From Pseudomonas cerasi (GTDB lineage: Bacteria; Pseudomonadota; Gammaproteobacteria; Pseudomonadales; Pseudomonadaceae), in assembly GCF_900074915.1 (NCBI RefSeq), contig NZ_LT222317.1, forward strand, positions 1 through 61,794: a stretch of DNA of 61,794 nucleotides, read 5' to 3'. Below, one piece after another: positions 17,139 to 27,987 of this stretch; the stretch's first letter is position 1, and every line of letters begins with the position of its first letter. The notes under the pieces were generated by a model that saw nothing but the letters and a program-made list of their open reading frames with translations, did not search any database and was not told where the DNA came from. The translations under genes were made by a program, and so were the position numbers.

Positions 17139-17975
17139 TTAAGCGGCTTTTCTGTGCTCACCCATAGCCTGCGCAAGTACCCACAAGGCCCGGTTCAGTT
17201 TCACGTCCTGATCAATCCCATTGACCGCTCGCGTGGTCGTGCGTCGGCCTTGCTTGTTACGCCCGGTCAAACCGCCTTTGATGGTGTTTTCCTGGACTCG
17301 ATTGAAGGTGGTCCAAAGGTCGCTGCTACGGTCCTCCCGACGGCGTGGCATGAGCAACTGGGACGGGGTAACAGGCGCAGGTCCTTCTGCCGGATCGTAG
17401 CGATACGCCAAGGCAGCCAATGCAAAAGCCTCTTGCTCGTCCTGGTCTAATTGTTGATGCTTCATGTCAGCGGTGATGTGGTCGATCTGTTCGAAATGCT
17501 TCAACACTTCGAAGGCGCCTTCGATCACGTCATGCACCACATCACCACGACCGCTGTGTCGCACTTTCTGGTCAGCGGCAACGTCTCCCAGTACCAGTCC
17601 ATTTACACACACGAAACGGAATTTTCCTCCAATCATCTGATAGCTGCTGCTGCCATCGTGGCTGTTGAGGAGGATGATTTCGTTGGCTTCCTGGTCCAGG
17701 ATCTGGCTCGCATGGCGCAGGCGCAGCATGTGCTTGGTGTGCTCACGTTTGCCCTGGTCACGCACGCGTGTCTGACAGGCCATGAATGGTTCAAATCCTT
17801 CGGCGCGCAGCGCATCAAGTACCTGCACGGTCGGGATATACAGATAACGTGCCGACCTGCTGTCGTGCGCTTCTTCGGCGAAGATGGAAGGCACATAGTG
17901 GGCGATCTGATCGTTGCTCAGTGGGACGTCACTGCGGATCATGCATGGGTTACGGAAGTTGCTGGACATACGCAT
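17139..17975 (-). CDS. DUF932 plasmid protein
   Basis: 278 residues from the ATG at 17975, preceded by AGGAGAAAAAAT. Sequence style matches DUF932 proteins common on plasmids and phages (IPTVQVLDALRAEGF, MLRLRH, EIILLNSHDGSSSYQM, GKFRFVCVNGLVLGD). The biochemical role is unknown; some are linked to anti-restriction or plasmid maintenance. It is transcribed with the genes at 18022 and 16879. Confidence 0.8.
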   Translation of the reverse strand: MRMSSNFRNPCMIRSDVPLSNDQIAHYVPSIFAEEAHDSRSARYLYIPTVQVLDALRAEGFEPFMACQTRVRDQGKREHTKHMLRLRHASQILDQEANEIILLNSHDGSSSYQMIGGKFRFVCVNGLVLGDVAADQKVRHSGRGDVVHDVIEGAFEVLKHFEQIDHITADMKHQQLDQDEQEAFALAALAYRYDPAEGPAPVTPSQLLMPRRREDRSSDLWTTFNRVQENTIKGGLTGRNKQGRRTTTRAVNGIDQDVKLNRALWVLAQAMGEHRKAA

Positions 17976-18021
17976 ATTTTTTCTCCTGGTGTAGCGCCCG
18001 GCCTGACGGGCGTAAGCGGGG

Positions 18022-18399
18022 TTAAGCGGCGAAAAGGTCACCCTGGCGGTCGGCGTAGCTGCACCAGCGGGCAAACGATTCGTTGCCGCACCAGGTCTGA
18101 ATTTTTTCCACGAAGCCTTCACGACGCGCTGTGGTGATTAGTTCGGCGACCACCTCGGCCGAGTCACCCATTTCAAAGCAGTTGTCGAACTGGCGTTCGC
18201 CCAGGCCTTCGAAACCGTTGTCCCAAAGTTCATACCGGACTACGGCGTCTGCCAGGTCATGCTTGAACGTCAGCACCAGGAACTCGACGCGGGCATTGAA
18301 CTTGTGTACCTGGCGACTCAGTTTCAGCAGCTTTTTGCAGATCTCGACCTGACCGCTTGTGAAGCGCTTCATCAGCTGTTGCTTTGCTTGTCTGTTCAT
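18022..18399 (-). CDS. Hypothetical backbone protein
   Basis: 125 residues, helical, with aromatic-rich end (KIQTWCGNESFARWCSYADRQGDLF). It sits 46 bases upstream of the DUF932 gene and probably shares its promoter. Not recognised. Confidence 0.6.
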   Translation of the reverse strand: MNRQAKQQLMKRFTSGQVEICKKLLKLSRQVHKFNARVEFLVLTFKHDLADAVVRYELWDNGFEGLGERQFDNCFEMGDSAEVVAELITTARREGFVEKIQTWCGNESFARWCSYADRQGDLFAA

Positions 18400-18995
18400 T
18401 TCGTCTCACCTCTGTGCCGGCTTTGCTGAGTGCCTTTCGCCGATGCGCTTAGGTCGATCGGGCGCACGGCGAAAGGTGCGCAGCAAAGCCTGCAGGTGAT
18501 ACGGGAGGTACAGGCAGCGACGGCAAGCGGAGCGCGCAGGCCGAGAGGCCGGAGGCGTTAGAGCCGGCTTGCCGGCGAGGATTGAAGCCCGAAGGGTCGA
18601 GACGGGCCGGCTTCATGGCCTGGCTCGATGCGCAGCACGAAAGCCCGGCCCTGAGCGCAGCGAAGGGAACGCCCAGGAGGAACCCTCAGTGGTCCAGCTG
18701 CACCTAGTCAAAAGGTGGATGCCCACTCCCCTACCTTCCCCCATTCACCAGGCAACATCTGCGCATCAGCTTGTGCACTACCTGCCTGGCCAGGCCAACT
18801 TCGTCGGCCGCCTCGGCGAGGCGGTGTCTCATCAGTCGCAGGTGTTATAGAGTCATTGCAAGAAGAGATTGGTAAGCTGCACTCCACGCTGTTGCGGATC
18901 GAGCACATGCCAGATCCAAACACGTCACCCGCAGCCCCCATGGCTGGCTATGACGATCCGCTCGGCGAAATTTTTTAGCGTTTGAAGAGCCGGCG
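18400..18995. other. GC-rich intergenic region with trfB/korA remnant
   Basis: 18420-18720 is GC-rich with short inverted repeats (gccggcttgccggc near 18561) and no clear gene. Around 18730-18842 the minus strand encodes LAEAADEVGLARQVVHKLM, a decayed copy of the TrfB-like helix-turn-helix found intact at 19693-20178. A plus-strand frame ending at 18978 (LQEEIGKLHSTLLRIEHM...) may be the tail of a lost gene, as it has no good start. Confidence 0.5.
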
Positions 18996-19523
18996 ATGAT
19001 CAAGGAATTACCAGGGCAATCCGGTTGGGAGGATTTGGGTCTACCAGATCTTCGATACCTTGTAAGGGAGCTGCGCTCACCAGCTATATCGGAAATCAAG
19101 AGAGGCGACACGTTTGAAGAGGCTTTGGCAATTATCCACGAGCACTTCGGAATGTCGGTGCCCTCGGTCACATCCCGGACGTTCGAAACCCCCGTAGGCT
19201 CAGTAACGGTTCTCAAACCAAGCTTGGCACATATTGTCGAGAAACGTCCGGACTCCCGGGAACGCTACGTCAGACATGCCATAGACACGCTTTCCGGGCC
19301 ATTTGAGGTTTGGCGGGTGCAGTACGACAACGGCGACTATCGCCTAGCGTTCGTTGGAGCATACGAAGCGAAAAACGACATGCTGGTTATCGTCGATGTA
19401 AAAGGAGGAAATATCCTTTGGAATTTCATGCATTGCTCGTCAAAGAAGATGAATCCTCACCGACGCGGTGAGCTCCTGTACCGCCGTTATGAAATCGAAA
19501 GCAAAGAAAAAGGGCAGCTTTGA
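18996..19523 (+). CDS. PBECR-like nuclease domain protein
   Basis: 175 residues. The C-terminal two thirds follow the phage Barnase-EndoU-ColicinE5/D-RelE-like pattern (RERYVRHAIDTLSGPFEVW, RLAFVGAYE, DMLVIVDVKGGNILWNFMH). Such domains usually end phage head proteins or toxins; here it is free-standing. Likely an RNA- or DNA-cleaving enzyme, by family analogy. No adjacent immunity gene is evident. Confidence 0.6.
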   Translation: MIKELPGQSGWEDLGLPDLRYLVRELRSPAISEIKRGDTFEEALAIIHEHFGMSVPSVTSRTFETPVGSVTVLKPSLAHIVEKRPDSRERYVRHAIDTLSGPFEVWRVQYDNGDYRLAFVGAYEAKNDMLVIVDVKGGNILWNFMHCSSKKMNPHRRGELLYRRYEIESKEKGQL

Positions 19524-19534
19524 GGGCTGCCCTT
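19510..19534 (+). terminator. Stem-loop at the end of the PBECR gene
   Basis: AAGGGCAGC and GCTGCCCTT form a 9-bp stem spanning the stop codon. There is no long T-run, so it may be a weak terminator or an mRNA stabiliser. Confidence 0.5.
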
Positions 19535-19692
19535 AAGGTTTGAATCCTGATATTGGCATCCTCAGGAAATGGGATGAGAGGTCTCACCGCCACCGATTTT
19601 GCAGAATCGCCGGGGTACCTACGTCAGTCGTTGCCCTGCAAGGCCACTGATTTCGCGCTCTGTAGTCACACTACCTATCAATGATTATGTCG

Positions 19693-20178
19693 TCAACCCC
19701 CGCTGACCCCAGCGGTTTGCTCTCTCCCCACTTGATGCGCCAATCTCAGTTCAGCAGCCAGGTCTGCTACCTGCCTTGCAGCAGCAGGCGGCAACCACGC
19801 TTCAACCTTCACCCATTCACCAGGCAACATCTGCAGGCGAGCCCGAATCCGTGTCATCAGCCTGTGCACCACCTGCCTAGCCAGACCCACGTCAGCGGCC
19901 GCCTCGGCCATGCTGGCCCCCATCACCAGGATCAGTCTGGCGGCCTGGATAGACTTTTCCGAAAATGGCCGGCTTCGACTCTGACCAGCGAGCACATGCA
20001 TCACTCGCTCAAACTCAGCCGCAGTCATCAAGGCACAGTCAGGCGCTGGGCTGATCAGTCGTATCAATTGGTTGATTTCCGAAGGGCTATAGGTCTGAAG
20101 TATGTGATCCACTACGCCTACGAGGTCCGATTTGATCTCCACCGAACATCCTTTCCAATTGGCGCCAAAATTAGTCAC
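19693..20178 (-). CDS. TrfB/KorA-like transcriptional repressor
   Basis: 161 residues. The centre matches the KorA/TrfB DNA-binding domain: MTAAEFERVMHVL, then SIQAARLILVMGASMAEAAADVGLARQVVHRLM and the LPEGYARV-like LPGEWVKVEAWLPP. In IncP plasmids KorA represses replication, partition and transfer operons. The extra ~45 N-terminal residues are unusual; a later GTG start would shorten them. Its own upstream region holds a palindrome (20192-20203). Confidence 0.72.
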   Translation of the reverse strand: MTNFGANWKGCSVEIKSDLVGVVDHILQTYSPSEINQLIRLISPAPDCALMTAAEFERVMHVLAGQSRSRPFSEKSIQAARLILVMGASMAEAAADVGLARQVVHRLMTRIRARLQMLPGEWVKVEAWLPPAAARQVADLAAELRLAHQVGREQTAGVSGG

Positions 20179-20640
20179 CTATTGTAACCACAAATGATCA
20201 TTTTTTGTAAGCGAGCCGACTTGTCACCACTTGTAACTTTTTTGTGTGGTTTATTAGGGTCTACCCGCTGCGCGCAAGATCAAATGCTGACTACCGTAAA
20301 TCAGTAGACAATTCTGACTAACGAAATTGCTACCGCGCCTGCAGCGTGGTGGAGGCCAGCGCGACACGTCACCCTGTCCATCACTTGCTCGAGACGAGGC
20401 TAATCAGATGGCCACGGTCAGCCGATCTACCGGGTACGAGTTCATAAAAGCAGCGCTCTGCTCTGGCCGCGCAGTCAACCACTCCACATACTACAGGTGT
20501 TGAAAGGTCGGATTCTCAACAGGGACGGGGGAGTCGCTTGCCTGCACAATCGTAAAAATATCATTCAGCCACCATTTAAAGCTTGAGTCGGGTACGCCGA
20601 TAGATTTGGAATCTGCGATGAATTTCACACAGCTTCTAAT
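20179..20640. promoter_or_regulatory. Intergenic control region with palindrome AAATGATCATTT
   Basis: The perfect 12-bp palindrome at 20192-20203 lies just upstream of the KorA-like gene and is flanked by three TTGTAA words (20183, 20206, 20231 areas), so it may be an autoregulatory operator. The rest, to the chemoreceptor start, shows no gene. Confidence 0.5.
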
Positions 20641-20672
20641 TCAATGTGCCCAATAGTCTTATAGGTTCCCTC

Positions 20673-22325
20673 ATGTCCCAGACCCAAGCGGCTTATGTCG
20701 GCCTCACTGTAAAAAAACGATTGATGACCTCGACCTTCGCCATCATCGTTGCGTTTATTGCTCTGGCAGTTTTCATGATCCACACGCTCAAGACATCAAC
20801 CGAGAATGTCGATGCGCTCTACAACCGGGATTTTCTGGCGACCGAGGCCGTAAATAGTATCGACGGTGCACTGACCCGCGTGGACATCAACATTCTGCGC
20901 ATGATTGCCATCGGCAATCCGGAGCAGACCGCTGGCTGGAAGAATGAGAACGAAGCTGCTTTCGCCAGGCTAGACGAACTGACCGTCCAGCTCGGCAAGA
21001 ACACTGCTGAAACGCTGGATGTAACGCTCACTCAGCAGTTGCAGCGCGATTACACCAAGCTGCGTGACGGCATGCGCCATCAGACGACTGTTATCCAGAC
21101 GGGTGATATCGCTGCTGCCAGCAACATCAACCGCACTGAAGTCAAACCGTTTGCCGAGCAGGTGTTCAAGACCCTGCAGACCCTGCGCGAGCAAGGCAAA
21201 CAACGTGCCGGCGAGCGCTTTGAAGCACAGGAAGGCAGCGCCAACCAGGCCAACAATCTGGCCATCGGCGCCACACTGGTGATCGCAATACTGGGCGTCA
21301 TCGTGACGCTACTGACCATACGCAGCATCCTCGCAGCCATCGGTGGCGAACCGGCTACCGTGGCCACCATTACGCGCACCATCGCCACGGGCGACTTGAG
21401 CAGTACGATCAAGGTCAATGCCAATGACAACACCAGCGTCGCCGCTGCCGTGGTTGCCATGCAGACGCAACTGCGCAATACCCTGCAGCAGATTTCAAAC
21501 TCGGCAACGCAATTGGCCGCCGCTGCCGAAGAGATGACTGCCATCACCGAAGACGGCGTTCAAGGCATCCAGCGACAGAACAACGAGATTGACCAGGCCG
21601 CAACGGCTGTCAATGAAATGACCAGCGCAGTGGAAGAAGTCGCTCGTAACGCCGAACACACCGCACGCTCGTCAAGCAATGCGACCAGTGCGGCGCAGGC
21701 CGGTCTGGGGCTGGTCAAGAAAACCGTCAGCGCAATCAACACCATGAGCACCGACGTACAGAAAACGGCTACCTTGATTGGCGAGCTGGCGGGTCAGTCG
21801 CGCGACATCGGCAAGGTTCTGGATGTGATCCGTGGCCTGGCCGAACAGACCAACCTGCTGGCCCTCAACGCCGCGATCGAAGCCGCTCGTGCGGGCGAAG
21901 CCGGACGCGGATTTGCTGTAGTGGCAGACGAAGTTCGTGCCCTGGCGCACCGCACCCAGCAATCAACCAGCGAAATCGAGCGCTTGGTGACCAACATTCA
22001 AAGTGGCACTGAGCGGGCTGTGGGCTCGATGCGCGGCAATACCGAACTGGCCAGTGAAACACTCGGTATCGCCGAGGGCGCCAATGATTCTCTGACCGTC
22101 ATCAGCGCGGCGGTGAGCGAGATCAACGACCTCAATCTGGTCATTGCCAGCGCTGCGCAACAGCAGGCAAACGTCGCACGGGAAGTGGACCGCAATCTGG
22201 TCAACATACGTGATCTGTCTGCGCAATCCTCATTGGGCGCGCAGCAAACCAGCAGTGCAAGCCGTGAACTATCGACGCTGGCGCTGGATCTGAACAATAT
22301 CGTCGGGCGCTTCCGTCTGTCCTGA
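20673..22325 (+). CDS. Methyl-accepting chemotaxis protein
   Basis: 550 residues from the ATG at 20673. A first membrane helix (~15-38), a four-helix-bundle-type periplasmic sensor of ~150 residues, a second membrane helix ([17 protein letters not shown]), HAMP, and the conserved signalling hairpin ([35 protein letters not shown]). It should feed CheA/CheW of the host. Its ligand is unknown. P. syringae plasmids of this type are known to carry chemoreceptors. Start 20673 is chosen because the nine upstream codons look non-coding. Confidence 0.9.
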   Translation: MSQTQAAYVGLTVKKRLMTSTFAIIVAFIALAVFMIHTLKTSTENVDALYNRDFLATEAVNSIDGALTRVDINILRMIAIGNPEQTAGWKNENEAAFARLDELTVQLGKNTAETLDVTLTQQLQRDYTKLRDGMRHQTTVIQTGDIAAASNINRTEVKPFAEQVFKTLQTLREQGKQRAGERFEAQEGSANQANNLAIGATLVIAILGVIVTLLTIRSILAAIGGEPATVATITRTIATGDLSSTIKVNANDNTSVAAAVVAMQTQLRNTLQQISNSATQLAAAAEEMTAITEDGVQGIQRQNNEIDQAATAVNEMTSAVEEVARNAEHTARSSSNATSAAQAGLGLVKKTVSAINTMSTDVQKTATLIGELAGQSRDIGKVLDVIRGLAEQTNLLALNAAIEAARAGEAGRGFAVVADEVRALAHRTQQSTSEIERLVTNIQSGTERAVGSMRGNTELASETLGIAEGANDSLTVISAAVSEINDLNLVIASAAQQQANVAREVDRNLVNIRDLSAQSSLGAQQTSSASRELSTLALDLNNIVGRFRLS

Positions 22326-22346
22326 TAGGGGTCTATTCCGGCTAGG

Positions 22347-22372
22347 TGTAACGACCTGCAATCGAAATGGCA
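22347..22372 (+). repeat. Fragment of the TGTAACGACCTGCAAT repeat family
   Basis: 26 bases identical to the terminus of the elements at 36571, 38440-38809 and 57363-57952. Only the outermost part remains, so this is a scar of a former insertion. Confidence 0.7.
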
Positions 22373-22510
22373 CACGGGCTCTGAACAAAAATGTCACCAC
22401 ATGCAACCTTTCTATATCATCACTTTTGGGTATACCCGACATGAACGGCCATTGGGCGGCCTAAATTGCTGCCGATTGCCCGAAGTCGCCAAGTATGCCA
22501 AACCGCGACT

Positions 22511-22542
22511 CCAAAAAAGCCCGTCAGCGCGGGCTTTTTTGG
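22511..22542 (+). terminator. Rho-independent terminator after the chemoreceptor
   Basis: AAAAAAGCCCG, loop, CGGGCTTTTTT: symmetrical with T-runs on both strands. It separates the chemoreceptor from the convergent gajB gene. Confidence 0.8.
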
Positions 22543-22689
22543 AGGGCCTATTGAACATAGCTCCCGTTATGCGCAGTGAAGACGCAGCACGGTGCCGAAG
22601 GGCTGGGTAGCCGCTTAGGTTCGATTATCGCCTCTTACGACGGACAGCAGTCGGCCAGGAGCGGTCATTTGCGACAAGATTCTTACCCG

Positions 22690-24486
22690 TCAAGAAAGCT
22701 GGTTGTACTGGAATGCACATCCAGTAAGTACGTCGGTTGGTTGATAATCTCCGCTCCAGCCTCGACTGCGACCGCGTTCAGAGATCAGATGTAGGTTTTT
22801 TCTGGCCCGCGACGACACCACATACATGAGCTTCTTAGCTGTCTCGGTCTGGTTCGGATCGCTGAAGTGGGGAACCATTCCCTCTAGTAGGCCATAGGCG
22901 ATCACTGCGTCATACTCGGCGCCCTTGACCCCGTGGATCGTCGACACGGTCACACCAGTTCGGTCCGCAAAGACCTTCCTGAACATCCCCAATTCAGCAA
23001 TCGCCTCAGCGCCTTCCTTGATGAGCTTATCGATGCGCTTCTGCGAGGATTCAAAGAAAGCGTCGTGATGCTCTTGAAGCGCCGCGTAGGTATGGCGATC
23101 GATCCCGAAAGTGGAACATAGCTGGTCGAAGAACGCTCGGAGGAACGCCAGGCCGTCGTTCTCGGTGATGATGATGGCGTTGCAGGCGCGCAGCAGTGTC
23201 TTGCGGTCCAAACCTGGAACCTCTACGCCCGCGTCGCTGAGGTCGGCGATTACCTCTCCCGCCCATCGCATCCGGCGTACATAAAGCTGTGGGGACGCCT
23301 CCGTCAGAATAATCCGGGCGAGCTTGTACCAGAAATTGTCGACGTCGCGCGCGAAGGGCACCATGCCCGGGCCATCGAATGAATAGGCCGGAAGCGCCGC
23401 GACCAGCCGGCGTGTCATGCTTGCGAGATGGACCCACCAAGGCGCAACGATGCAGACCTCATGCTGAGCGATCCCGAGCGTTTCGACGTTGAATCTGATG
23501 AGTCTTACAAGCTCTTCCTCCAGCGCATCGCGGTGCGTCTGGTGATCGAACGACACTACGCTCGCGCAGTCCTTGTCCTTTCCCACCGCCTCGATCTTCG
23601 AAGGCAAGACCTTGTAATTGCCGAAATAGCTCACAATGCGCGATGACGACCGGTAATTGTGTGATAGCTCCATTTCCTTGAAGGCGATGCCGCACTGCGT
23701 CCCAAAGTCGGACGCCGTGATCGCATAGCCGCCAAGCGAGCCATAGATTGCCTGATTAGGATCGCCTACGACGAAGGCGGACGTACCGCCTTTAGACGCT
23801 TTCAGGATCGATGCGAGGATTGTATATTGGATTTCCCGCGTGTCCTGAAACTCATCGAGGAGCACGCATTCGATGATCGAACCCAGCAGCACGCTGATCG
23901 ACGGATTATTCTCGATGAGTTGATAGGCGTAGAAAAGGATCAGTTCAAAATCGAGCTGCCGCTCGGCACGAAGCGCCTTCCAATATGCCTGCAAAACTTC
24001 CCCAATTGCTTCATGTTTGTTGGTCTTGTTGCATGTCAGGACATAGCCGTTCGGCGTGAAATAATATGCGCAGTCGAAGCTGCTGAGCTTAGTGCCCTGC
24101 GCCGCGCTGCAGAGCTCCTCGTGCATTCGTTCGGTGTCATGGGCATTGATCACCCGGAAACCGTGCATGAGCTCCGAGTGATAGATTCCATAGGGCTTTA
24201 AGATCCATTCGAGACAGAAGGAGTGGATCGTGCCAATCCAAAGCTGGCTCGTATCGACGCCAAGCTGCTCTATCCGTTCCTGAATCTCATCCGCAGCCCG
24301 GTGCGTGTAGGTGATCGCGACGACGCGTTTTTTGTCCGACTTAAGCTCCGACAACAGTCGGGCGATCTTGTAGGTGAGGGTCCTCGTTTTACCGCTCCCT
24401 GGGCAAGCAACGAGGAAGACGCTGCCTGGGTGCTCGATGGCTGCGACTTGGGCGTCGTTCAGATCCTTCCTGTCCCAGACAAACAT
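22690..24486 (-). CDS. gajB: Gabija GajB-like UvrD/Rep helicase
   Basis: 598 residues from the ATG at 24486, one base after the gajA stop. UvrD-family motifs are clear: N-terminal Q motif LNDAQVAAI, Walker A ACPGSGKTRTLTYKIA, motif Ia TYTHRAADEI, motif II LLDEFQDTREIQ, motif III VVGDPNQAIYGSLGG, and motif V VSTIHGVKGAEYDAVI. In Gabija it pairs with the GajA nuclease and blocks phages. The long upstream extension of the frame (to 24672) overlaps gajA and is rejected as the start. Confidence 0.85.
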   Translation of the reverse strand: MFVWDRKDLNDAQVAAIEHPGSVFLVACPGSGKTRTLTYKIARLLSELKSDKKRVVAITYTHRAADEIQERIEQLGVDTSQLWIGTIHSFCLEWILKPYGIYHSELMHGFRVINAHDTERMHEELCSAAQGTKLSSFDCAYYFTPNGYVLTCNKTNKHEAIGEVLQAYWKALRAERQLDFELILFYAYQLIENNPSISVLLGSIIECVLLDEFQDTREIQYTILASILKASKGGTSAFVVGDPNQAIYGSLGGYAITASDFGTQCGIAFKEMELSHNYRSSSRIVSYFGNYKVLPSKIEAVGKDKDCASVVSFDHQTHRDALEEELVRLIRFNVETLGIAQHEVCIVAPWWVHLASMTRRLVAALPAYSFDGPGMVPFARDVDNFWYKLARIILTEASPQLYVRRMRWAGEVIADLSDAGVEVPGLDRKTLLRACNAIIITENDGLAFLRAFFDQLCSTFGIDRHTYAALQEHHDAFFESSQKRIDKLIKEGAEAIAELGMFRKVFADRTGVTVSTIHGVKGAEYDAVIAYGLLEGMVPHFSDPNQTETAKKLMYVVSSRARKNLHLISERGRSRGWSGDYQPTDVLTGCAFQYNQLS

Positions 24487-24487
24487 T

Positions 24488-26639
24488 CTAGAAATCCGCC
24501 AGGATGGTGTTGATACCGTCTGCAGGAAAGGCCTGTAGCATTTCGGCGCGGACACCTGCAAAGTCGATCTCGGCGCGATGGTAACGTCTGATGTGCGCGC
24601 GCATCGCGTCGATGTCTCCTGGCGCGTGTAGTTGCGACGCCGCAAGGATCGAGACCCGATAGTCCAGCACACGCGCCCATGTCTGGATGGATACCGGGAT
24701 ATGCGCTTGGAAGATGGCGTCGAGGATGTAATCCGGAATGGAAGTTTCAGGCGTAATCATTCGCCCTAGGATGATGGCGAACCACCCCTTTCCGGCGTAA
24801 CGTGCCATCGTCAGCACGCGCGTCCCGAAAAGTGCAATGTCGCCCGATTCCAGCTCCATGCCTTAGACGTCGCGATGGTCCCTCCATCCTTATAGACGTC
24901 GCCCAGCACCGAAACGACGGTGCCGACATTGCCGACGGAGACGAAATCGACCTCAAAAGTGTGGTCGGCGAAGTGCGCCGTCAGCCAGGGGATTCCCGGC
25001 ACACAACTCCTTGAGCGCTGCCTCGCGCTGGAGTCCAGCGATCTGTGACCCCAGTGCTTTCTTCTTGGCGGCCGCCTTATCGTCACTGTCTAGTATGTCC
25101 GTGGTCGTATCGATAAACGCGCGGTCAAGGTCGGTGATGATCGCGCAGCGCTTGCGGATGCGCTCGTTGTGGAAAAGCACCGCAACGTTCTTGAAGCCGG
25201 TGCTGCGGATGTTGATCAAGCTGATCCCCAACTCGTCCAGGCTGAGCCCGAACACTTTTTTAACGAGGATTGGGATGAGGATCTCCTCGGCGTCGCCCTC
25301 GACCAGGACCACGCTCTTGGCGAAGAGCAGATTGCTGCGGACCGCATCGAGGTAGCGCTGGATATTTGCCAATCTGGCCGGCGTCAAGTCCCGCAGATGG
25401 CTGAAACACCTCGCATCGTCCGTCCTGCCGGCCGAGGATGTTGATGTTGATGTTGATGTTCACTACGTTGTTCACTTCGGATATGTGGGTCGAATGGGTC
25501 GAATAAATTATCTGGGTGTCATCAAAGTTCAGCCGGTCGAACAGCGTTTTTTGGATATGGGTGTGGATGTGCGCCTCCGGCTCCTCGATCACGAGGAAAT
25601 TGGCGAAGGACTCTTTCTGCTTCTGGTATTTGAACTCGAGCAGCTTCAAAGTCAGGTAGATGAGGTTTGCACCGCCCAGGCTCAACTCGTGAATCGCGCC
25701 CTCATATTCTTCCTCGCTCTCGCCCACAAACAGCTTGAGCGACTGGAACAGGCGGTCGGCCTCGTCGGACAGATCTGAGCGGATCGAAAGCGATCGCGGA
25801 GAGTAGGTTTCGCCTGCCGCATCGGTGATGGTGTCGCGGATATCGGTGCGGATGGTTTCTACATCTGGTAGGCCCTCGATTGCATCGTTGAGCCCTTTGA
25901 CGAGCGCGGTGATCGGCTCGAAGCTCTGCGGATCGATCTCACCGCTTCGACACTTGAGCAGAGTTAGGAGGGGGTTGGTGCGGTTGTTCTGGAAGTCGGC
26001 GACCACATCGCGCAGTGCTTGCACGAAGGTGAAGCACACTTCGCGCGAGATCGAGAGTATGCCCGGGATGACGCCTCCAATAGCAGGGTTCGTCAGTTCT
26101 TGGGGAAATATTACCGCATCGAAGTCGCCAACCAGTTGCCTGTAGGTTTCAGGATCGAGGAAGTTTGCGGTACTCTTGCCGGTGAAGATCGTTTCATAAT
26201 CCGAAATTGTGATCTTCGAACGTGCCTCGGCGAGTCCTACGGTATCCCCGACGGCAACGTCGGCCAGGGTCCGCCGAACTGCCGCCTTGGGGCGAAAAAT
26301 AAGGTTGTAGGTCGCCTTGCCGATCGCGCCGTCGGCGATGTTACCGGTCCCATGGAGAAAGAGGGATTGAATCGCTTCGTCTTGGGATACCTCATCGAAC
26401 TCGAGACTAATGACTACCCAGTGACCGCGCCAGTCGCCAAGGCCCCGGTGGAAGTCCTTCTCGTCGAGCCTATATGCCGCGCGCAGCAGCGTGTCGTCGA
26501 GCAAGAGACGCAACGCCCGGAACAGGTTGGTCTTGCCTGATCCGTTCTCGCCTATGATCGTGTTTACCCCCTTGTTGAATACGACATTCGCACACTTGAA
26601 GTTGCGGTAGTTGACGAGCTGTAACCTTGAAATATGCAC
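24488..26639 (-). pseudogene. gajA: Gabija GajA-like OLD nuclease with three frame breaks
   Basis: Segment one (26639 to ~25366) is an OLD-family ATPase: Walker A GENGSGKTNLF, signature LSLGGANL, Walker B FLVIEEPEAHIHT, H-loop STHSTHISEV. After a one-base shift near 25365 the TOPRIM domain follows (LVEGDAEEILIP, ITDLDRAF). A second shift at the GGGG of 24988-24991 and a third near 24860 restore the rest (GTRVLTMARYAGKGWFAIILG). A (GATGTT)4 run at 25437-25460 gives NINININ. Three shifts in 500 bases mean decay or sequencing errors. Without repair the TOPRIM nuclease is lost. Confidence 0.8.
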
Positions 26640-27093
26640 GAATAACGTACCCCGTTTAGCCGTAACTCGTTATTTAGCCTGCCCAATCGAGCTCGAGCAT
26701 TGTGCGCTCCCGTGGGTTAGTGGTGAAGATGCGGCTCAATCGCTTAGCAAAGCAACGATCGAAGCCTGCATTGTAGGCGAACACAAGCACCGCAATGGCT
26801 GCAGCTCTTGCGATGTTGATCGGGAGTAATCTGCGCAGACCAGGATCTTGATGCATACCGGGAAGTCCAAAACTGAATCTACCGCCAGTAAGTGGCTGCT
26901 TTTGGCCGGTTGCTGCCAGTGGCGACAGGCCGCTACCGACCCGAGGAGGGCATTGGTTCAGTCATAAAACGGTTGTGACTCATTCCAAATTTGTGTGTAA
27001 TCCGCGCACTTCTTCAGGGATGAAGGCCGATCAAATATCGCACCGTGCTAAATCATCCCTGCATATCTCTCTTTTACGCCAGAGGATTGTGCG
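26640..27093. other. Intergenic region between gajA and envelope operon
   Basis: No gene recognised. It must hold promoters for both divergent operons. A degenerate Pseudomonas intergenic motif (ggctgcttttggccggttgctg) lies around 26895. Confidence 0.4.
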
Positions 27094-27987
27094 ATGAGTT
27101 TTACAAAGACGGCTGTTGCCGCCTCGCTTGTGTTGAGCATCGTTTTTTCATCCGGTTGCGCCACATCGGGTAACGATTGGGCAAACAAGGAAAACATAGG
27201 CACCGTAATCGGCGGCGCCGCCGGAGTGCTGATCGGCAGCCGCATCGGCGCAGGAGGCGGGCGAACCGCCGCGATGTTGATCGGCGGCCTGGCCGGCGGC
27301 CTGCTGGGCAAAACCATCGGTGCGAAAATGGATGAGAGTGACCGTCTGGCCCTCGCCGCACAAACTCAGCAAGTGCTCAGTAGAAACAAGGACGGCCAGG
27401 CGACCAGTTGGCAATCCAACCACAGCGGCAGCAGCGCGCAAATAACGCCTGTGAGTACCGAAGTCGAATCTCGCCAGGTGGCGGTGAAGCGCTTGCCGAA
27501 GATTCGGCCGGTCACTGACATGACAGTGCTCAATAAACCCTATCGGGCCATCAAGTCTGCCAACCTGCGCAGCGCTCCGGACAGCAGCGCCGAAAAAGTA
27601 GGTGGTTTACCGCCGAGTTCGACGTTCACCGCCTTGGGCCGCACCCAGAACGACTGGATCATGGTCGGCCGTCGCGGAGTCACCGTAGGCTACGTGTACG
27701 CCCCACTGGTGGAAGCGGTAGCGCCTAAACCCGTAATGGTTGCCAGCAGTACTGCCACACAAGCATCCGCCGACAGCGCCACTGATCTGGACAACCTCGA
27801 CGCTACTAGTGCTGCCAAACAAGGCGTGGACCTTGATGCCATCGATGCCAAACCGGTGGAAGACAAACTGACCGCACAAACCACCTGCCGCACTATTATC
27901 TACGACGTGAAAGCCAAGGACAGTCAAGCCGAGAAGCAGACGGTCAAGGCCTGCCAGGCAGGTGACGGCGCCTGGGAACTGATCTGA
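27094..27987 (+). CDS. Glycine-zipper lipoprotein with SH3 domain
   Basis: 297 residues. The lipobox LSIVFSSGC puts the lipidated Cys at residue 22. A glycine zipper follows (GTVIGGAAGVLIGSRIGAGGG... LIGGLAGGLLGKTIGAKMDESDR), the 17-kDa surface antigen type. Then comes a bacterial SH3 fold (RAIKSANLRSAPDSSAEKVGGL) that may bind peptidoglycan. It is the first gene of a three-gene operon; its stop overlaps the next ATG. Confidence 0.82.
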   Translation: MSFTKTAVAASLVLSIVFSSGCATSGNDWANKENIGTVIGGAAGVLIGSRIGAGGGRTAAMLIGGLAGGLLGKTIGAKMDESDRLALAAQTQQVLSRNKDGQATSWQSNHSGSSAQITPVSTEVESRQVAVKRLPKIRPVTDMTVLNKPYRAIKSANLRSAPDSSAEKVGGLPPSSTFTALGRTQNDWIMVGRRGVTVGYVYAPLVEAVAPKPVMVASSTATQASADSATDLDNLDATSAAKQGVDLDAIDAKPVEDKLTAQTTCRTIIYDVKAKDSQAEKQTVKACQAGDGAWELI

